Positions 57,387 through 64,000 of a stretch of 64,000 bases of DNA are shown here, in pieces. The stretch lies in contig NC_088171.1 of assembly GCF_028769735.1 (NCBI RefSeq), forward strand, positions 71,751,216-71,815,215, given 5' to 3'. The position numbers and the translations under genes were made by a program. Below the pieces are notes generated by a model. That model was not told where the DNA came from and did no database searches. It was given only the letters and a program-made list of their open reading frames with translations. This DNA comes from Zonotrichia leucophrys gambelii. Its lineage: Eukaryota; Chordata; Aves; Passeriformes; Passerellidae. Numbering within the stretch: the first letter of the stretch is position 1; each line of letters opens with the position of its first letter.

Positions 57387-60300
57387 CCCAGTTATTTTTT
57401 ACATAGAATGGATCAGTACATATTCAAGAACAATCCATTTTGACTATATTTCTTGATGGATGATCAAATTATCATAGTGTGAATTCCATCTTCTCCCCAT
57501 CCAAATATATGCTGTAAAGGAACCAGGCTCTGCATGTGAAATGTCCAGAAAGGCTGTAAAATGGATAATGATAGCGTACCCTGATCAAACTCAAGCCAAG
57601 ATTATAATCAAAGGTAAAATTCTTATGAACTAATAAGAGTTTACTTCTCTGAAGCACTCATGTTAAAATCAGACTGGCATTAATCAGGTGACATGACTGG
57701 AAGGAAGAACATTGCAGCAAGTCCTTATCAGTAAAGTAAAAAGGTGAGAAATCTGGCAGATTTGTCTTGGGCTTTGAAACAGGGTGAAAACTGAGCTGAT
57801 ACTGTAAAAACAGTTAAAAATTCTGATCAAATCTAAATGTTTCTAAAATAATATCAGAAATTATAAACAAATAAAAGGTCTGTAACCAAATATGAAGACC
57901 AAACAGTGGGGCAATCAAATGATGAGAGGAGACTCTCTAAGGCCTTTTCTCTGTTTGTACACAGCTTGGAACAGGAGTGAGATTGGAATCACATCTATAT
58001 CCAAGGAACTGCTCATAGATTGTTTGATTACAAGCTCCTGTATTCTTAAGAAAGATAATTATATGGTCTTGAAGCAATGCAACACCAGGTAGCTGACAAA
58101 AAAAATATCAGTGTTTGTCATATAATTCAAAGGCACAGAAATGCACTTTTTCCAAGTTTAAAAAGGAATTGGATTGAAATCTTAAGTCTGTTCTGAAAAA
58201 TTCATACAAAAAAAAAAAAATTCAATGAGATCACAAAGGGTCAATTCTAGAAGAAAGGAATTAATAAAGTTAAGTTTCTAACAATACTTTTTTTCCATTC
58301 ACTTAGGCACAATTATTGGGACACCATCTTTTTTCAGGCATCACATATCCTTTCTGTACTTTAGAAATAAAAATATCTCAGAGATCATACAAGGGAAAAT
58401 GTGAACAGCTGCCCATTCTACTCCATGCAGAATAATACCCTCTTATTAAGTGGTGCATGAGTTTTCAAAGCAGATTCATTTCTTCAAGTTTCTCCAAGGA
58501 TGAAGGAGCCCTGTTGTAGGTGCAGCCCCATTGCCTGGGTAGTTAAGTGGCAAACTTAATGCTTGTAGTGCTCACGTGTACTTGCAGATCATCCTTGCTG
58601 GTCTGTACACTTGGCAAGAGAATAGGAGATAGATGAAGAATTTATTGTACATTCTCAAAAGTAAAATTCTAACTGCTGACATTGGCCAAATTAAAGTCAA
58701 TCTTCTCCCTATTCCCTCAATAAAGGTAATTCAAAATACAGTAATTTCTCTTATTTAAAATACCCTCTTGTTATTAAGGAGTCAATTTTCCTTTCCAGAT
58801 TTCTTCCTATGAAGAAATTACTGTTTTCTTCTCAGATACTAGAAGCAAAGTATTAATTTTTAGGCAGAGTTGAAGAATGAAGTTACAGTCAAGAAAGTTA
58901 AAATTTCAAGTTGCATGTGCTTGAAAGCTAGAGGTTAGGAAATTGCTGCTCAGAGCTAATGATGTAAGTCACTACTGGACTGCTTTGGCAGATCTTGCCT
59001 CAAAGCAGATCTGTTATCTCCTTACCCAGAGTTTCTATATTTGCATACTCTTCCTACAAGAGGTCATGGTCATGGAGAAATGTCTCACACCTTTTTACAG
59101 GACAGGAATTCCTTTCCCTTCTTTTGGTCCCTCTGCTTAATGTGGCTGCAACTTCTGTGATCCACAGGGAGGTTAATCCTCTTCAAATAAGCTGTGCCCC
59201 GGGAGCAGGGCCATGAGAGGTGTCTCAGCGCAGAGCTCTCTCCAGTCCAGCATGGCATAACAAATCACATGCAACCCAGCATGAGCAAGGCTGTATTCCT
59301 TCCCTAGTGTGCTGCTTTCAAGGTACACAAGTTGTACCAGCTATCCCACAAATCTTCTATTATTTCACCTCATAGAAAATTTGCTGTAAAACCTGTGTAT
59401 TTTAAAAAGGAACAGACTAGAAGTAATTTTCGTGTGCCACTCCATTATGGTAGATAATGAGATTTCACATTTTATTTTACTGATAATAGAATCAGGGATT
59501 TAAGTGCCCTTGTCAGAGCATACAATGAAGATTTGTGAAAATCGGTAGGTTTTTATTACTAGAAACATAAAGCAGAATACTTTTCCTCAGAAAGTTCTGC
59601 AACAAACATATGACAACATGCCAGGCAAGAAAATCCATTTCCTTATGCCTTAGTTTGTACTCATTTTCAGCAAAAAATTAATGGCATGTGACTGCCTGAT
59701 AGCTAGCACAGAATTTTTTTTCCACACAGTATGTATTAAAACCAGATAATCCTTCACACTGGAGCTTACAGAAACACCATGAAGGAGTTCTAGTGCTCTG
59801 CTTCTTGCTCATGCCCCTGGGAGGAAATGCACAATCTGGGCCATGTTTTAAATGAATCTCCCATTTCCTAAATTATTTTGTAAGTGACCCCTGTTACTTC
59901 AGTTATCTGGTGGATAAAGGAAATGGAAAGGTTTGCTGTTTTGCTCTTGAGTAAAGTATCTACATCCCTTAATGACTCTTATCTTAATGAAGAGGTAAAT
60001 GAGACTTCAGAATTGGATAACTTTAAATCTATTGGATAGCTTTTCATGGGGGTTTTTTGGGAACAGTTCCTTGCCCTAAGAAGCCACCAGCACAAGCAGC
60101 ACTGTACATAAAGTGATAGCAAAGTTTGACTTCATTTGATTTTCCTTCTTCCATCACACAGGGTGCAGAACAACATGGGTAATTACACAGCTGTGGCTGG
60201 TTTTCCTCAAAGTTTATACTAAAGGCTACTTCAGGAAAACAAAAGACTTGTCACAGTATAGAGAACTGGGCCCCATCAATGCTAGGGCAGTCTGCTCTGA

Positions 60301-61447
60301 ACTCTCAAGACCCTGAAATTCTAATGAATGAAAATAATTTTTCTCTGGAATGAGACTTACTTCTTTCTAAATTTCAATTTTTAATCCCAGCAATAGAACT
60401 GCTCAAAAGAAAAGGTAGCGAGGGAGTATTTAAAAAAATAACAATAAAGGTGTATAGTTTTTTTGTTACTTTTTTCCCCAGTAGTCATATATCTTGTCCT
60501 CCAATTTTAAAACAGGAGGGGGCTGCAGGCCAGAGGAGGCTCCCTTCCATACTACATGTGGTAGTTCACACTTCTGTGCGCTCAGCCTTACCTCCTGACT
60601 TGGGAGCAATGTTTTGGATACTTTTATTTTTAAGTCAAGTGTCAAGTGCTAAACCACTCCAGAATCAAGGCTACAACTACTTAATCCATTTTCTTTTTTC
60701 TTAAAAGAAATACATCTAAACTAACTAAATGTCTTTTCCCTGTTAGTTACAGAGCTGTTTTAAATTATTGTGCTGTAGAACTAATTCTTGCAATCAACTC
60801 TCACTTGTGACTTTCTGAATACTATATTCTCTATCACTGTCCTCCATAGTAATGAAAAAAAGTTATTTAAAAAAATAAATCTGGCATTTACATATCTAGA
60901 TACTGCAGCATATACAGCATTTGTTCTCTAATATCTGTGAAATTAGTCCTCAATAGACACAGAGGCTTATGGCAATTAATATGAGAGAAATCTTTGTCTG
61001 CATCTATTTTTATGTAGGAGATGATTAATCAAGATTAATTTAGTGCTAAAGAAAAAAGGACTGTGTGATAGTTTGGCATACTCTTGGAATAAATGCTAAA
61101 GTATTTTAAACCAACCCCCAAAATACTCCAAGCATTTTAATGCTGAGCTGATATCACTTTTCTAAATAAAAGAAACATTACTCTTGTTGCAGTCTCTCTT
61201 TACTTCAATTAAACTCCAACCATGGAGAAGTCACTGTATGAGAAGTCTCACATGGGATTGCATCTCATTGATGCTCTGTAAGGGAAAGGACTATTAAATG
61301 AGACAAATTCAGCTGCCAACACTAATATCAAAGTATTTAAATGACAGCAGAGCTGGAGTTAAAATAGCTGAGACACAAGAGTTTAAGAGATGACCTTCTC
61401 TTGAATGGTGACATGATTTGCCAATTATCCATCAAGCTCTCTGTGGG

Positions 61448-61469
61448 TATTTGATACATTTATCAAATA
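61448..61469. repeat. Perfect 9-bp hairpin
   Basis: TATTTGATA (61448-61456) and TATCAAATA (61461-61469) are perfect inverted repeats with a 4-nt loop. They may simply reflect AT-rich chance, or form a dimeric binding site. Confidence 0.5.
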
Positions 61470-64000
61470 TGAAACCCTTCATTTTAATACAGTGGAGAGC
61501 AAGGTTTTATTCATTGTGAGGTAGCCTCGTTATCCCATTTCACTTTATCATAGAGCCAGCACAGCCACCCTTTAATGTTTCATGTCTAATGGCCTTTAGG
61601 GGCAAGAGATGCTCACCTGCCCTAGCTAAGACTTTCATAATAAAAGATGCCCATTTATAGCAGAGAATTAACTGCATAATGAAATGAATATACTGTTACA
61701 CAGTGGGACTTCTACACCCATCCCAATCACATTGCACTTCTGGACAGAGCACACATCTCTAGCTGAGTACCAAGGGACATTACTTCAACAGCATGGATTC
61801 TCTGGGTGATCACCAGTCTCTGAGATTTCTTTCTGCCTGTACAAAGTTCTGAGTTTTGTTCTTGCCTTAAGTGAGGAGACAGACTGAATTTTGGTAAATG
61901 CATCATAATGCATCTCTAAGGAGTCAGGATACATGCAGGAAATAAATTACAAGGGACTGTTATGAAGGAGACAGGTGGAACAGAAAGCAGAAAAGAAAGG
62001 ACAATCAATGATTACTTCTGGCAAGAGAACATGAATTAAGCTCCTTGTTTTACAATAATCTCCTAAATAATTGAGTGTTCTCAAAAAATGAAAGATAGAT
62101 GTTTGCTTCTTAAATTTCTCTAAAGAATAACTATTTATATATGACTGATAAGCAAAAATGAGATAATTCAGACTAACAGAACTGCTGAACATTGGCTAGA
62201 TAACAACTGTCTTATGTAAACTCAGTCTGACTATAATCAATACAAACACTGAAGGGCTCTTCTGAAGGTGATGGAGACGAGGAGAGGGAAGATGATTCAT
62301 GTTGAAGGAAGAGAGGATGCTAGAAGCATTCTTAAGATGTGAGACCAAATGTCAGGAAGACATGGATAGTCAGTGGAGCTTAGAAGGAGAGCAAAGATGA
62401 GTACAAACAGGTAAAATGAGATTATGAGATATTTAAAAATTAACAAACAGCAGTAGTCCCAAACCATTATACCCATGTAATACATATATACTCTCTGATA
62501 AAGAAAAAACAAAACACTGTCCAAGCAGCTGTATTCTCTTCAGGAAAGTAAGAACTTGCCTTAAGAGAAGAAAGGTCAAAAATCTCAATCAAGTGACTGA
62601 ACAAGATCAACAAAACCAAGATGAAAATCACTACATACATTTGATTTCATTTCTTGTTCACAACCTCAGATGATGTCAGTGTCCTAAGGTTTGCAGGTTG
62701 CCTAAATAAAACATGTAGGAAAATACAGCGTTCCAAGGAAAAATGAGATGAAAGAGAGAATGTATAAAGGGCCCAAAATACAGAATATATTCCTAATGGG
62801 GAAGTAAATACTACAAAAACTGTTGAAAAATAACAAGGTATATCTTGCCCAGTAAATTTAAACAGAGGCATTGAAGGCAGTAGGGAAAAATCGGATGCTG
62901 TAAATCCAAAAGTAAAACATTGTGCTGTAGTGTAAAGACACCAACCCATTACAAGGACTTGAAGAGGAACCAAGCTTCTCCTTTATTGTGAATACACAAA
63001 TTTCCCCCATTCACTTCCATGTTATTAAGACAACCAGATTGATCAAATTCTTACCTTGCTTGGCACAAGGTGGTCCATTGCTGCTTGCTTTCCTGACTTT
63101 GTTATCACTCATGCTCCTAGTAGTAAAGTTCAGTGGCTTGGAGAAAATGCTCTTTCTCCACTTTTCCAAGTGGAGAACATTTCCTTACTGAAAACTGAAA
63201 TAAATTTTAAAAAATTCCCAACAAGAAAGAAAACAACAAAACAAAAATGCATATACTAACATATCACAAGGGGATTTCTGAGTTGCAGCCTGAAATATGA
63301 AAGCCTGATGAAAATCGAATGCTTGACAAGAATAAAGGAAAGCAAGAGAAAGAGCCAAGAATAATAATAATGAGTATTATTTAAAATAAATGCAGGATCC
63401 CTCTCTTTTCTCCTCACAGAACTGTAGTCACAGCTATTGAAGACAATTAAAGGCATCAGTTCAGATAAAAATCTCCATCACTATATGTTATACCCACACT
63501 CAGAGAGGATGAAAAATGATTGCTGCCTCAAGCATTGACAGCCTAAGAGGAAAGGATAAAGGACAGAAGATGAAACAGGGCACAGAGGACTTCTTGAAAG
63601 ATGCTGTATTTTTTAGATATTGAATCAACAAAGGTCTTATATACGCGCAGTCTTTCTTTGAAGACAAAGTTAAAGGTGACTGTTTCAAGATGAGTATGTG
63701 CTTAGGTGTCTTGGGGACTGGAGCCAGGTGTCTTGGCAACTAACTGACAGGACTGAGCCCAGAAGATGCTTTATCTGTCGTTGTATTGAGGATGGGCAAA
63801 GCAATAATTACAGCCTGCTAATTTTACTGATGTGAGCTTGGTATCTCTGATAAGCTCTTGTCACAGCCACTCAAAGGCACCTGAAGAGTGTCAGGTCCAT
63901 GCAGGGCTGGTCCTTTTAATATAAGTAAGAAATGGCCAAGAAATATTGAATTATGTTATGAAATATCAAAAACCTCACCTTGCAGTCACACTTCTGTGTG

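Larger units (their letters stand above)
55522..64000. other. Unique AT-rich noncoding DNA, no gene recognised
   Basis: No gene or interspersed repeat is recognised. Content includes a palindromic TA-rich stretch (about 55575-55601), a CAAA simple repeat (57362-57386), an A run (58208-58220), a perfect 9-bp hairpin at 61448-61469 and a short AAT repeat (63359-63371). Frames up to 108 codons (62647-62973 minus) match nothing I know. Confidence 0.6.

Noticed and set aside
1..64000. CRISPR array, operon, phage or bacterial system
   Set aside because: No spaced identical repeats of the right kind, no ribosome-binding-site-linked genes, and the repeats are vertebrate CR1, LTR and SINE sequences.

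Overview
The window looks like nuclear DNA of a bird, most likely a neoavian and plausibly a passerine. The evidence is several degenerate CR1 LINE fragments (two of them keep the CR1 3' end built on repeats of the ATTCTATG type), three retroviral long terminal repeats (LTRs) standing alone, almost no SINE material, and AT-rich, CpG-poor DNA with no compact genes. I recognise no protein-coding gene, rRNA, tRNA gene, CRISPR array or bacterial-type operon. None of the open frames above 60 codons resembles a protein I know, and the few with recognisable content are relics of CR1 reverse transcriptase or translations of LTRs and simple repeats. The window is best read as intergenic DNA (a gene desert) or the interior of a very large intron.

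Layout. 1-6.8 kb: unique AT-rich DNA with a CAAA-type simple repeat. 6.8-10.2 kb: a CR1 cluster. It holds a 3' fragment, a longer CR1 interrupted by a perfect 24-copy GGGAT array, and an antisense CR1 abutting it tail to tail. 10.2-16.6 kb: unique. 16.6-18.2 kb: an antisense CR1 split by a solo LTR of about 600 bp. 20.4-21.7 kb: a solo LTR of 1319 bp with a perfect 5-bp target duplication. 22.3-22.9 kb: a CR1 fragment that lacks its 3' tail. 26.95-27.9 kb: a three-copy, satellite-like tandem repeat with a unit of about 370-420 bp. 27.9-44.3 kb: unique DNA with small tandem duplications and a GC-richer patch near 39.7-40.0 kb. 44.3-44.4 kb: a MIR-like, tRNA-headed SINE relic. 45.6-45.8 kb: a very old CR1-like relic. 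47.7 kb: a CR1 3' end. 54.2-55.5 kb: a second copy of the 1.3-kb solo LTR in the opposite orientation, also with a perfect 5-bp target duplication. 55.5-64 kb: unique.

No genes here act together in a pathway. What the window records is a sequence of insertions: ancient CR1 and SINE relics, then younger CR1s, then an LTR that landed inside one CR1, then two 1.3-kb LTRs whose duplications are still intact. The most notable items are the G-quadruplex-prone GGGAT array that seems to have grown from CR1 sequence, the inverted pair of related solo LTRs with CpG-rich cores and a conserved internal hairpin, and the unclassified tandem repeat at 27 kb. Several stretches with homeodomain-like, octamer-like or CpG-retaining sequence are offered only as weak candidates for conserved noncoding elements.
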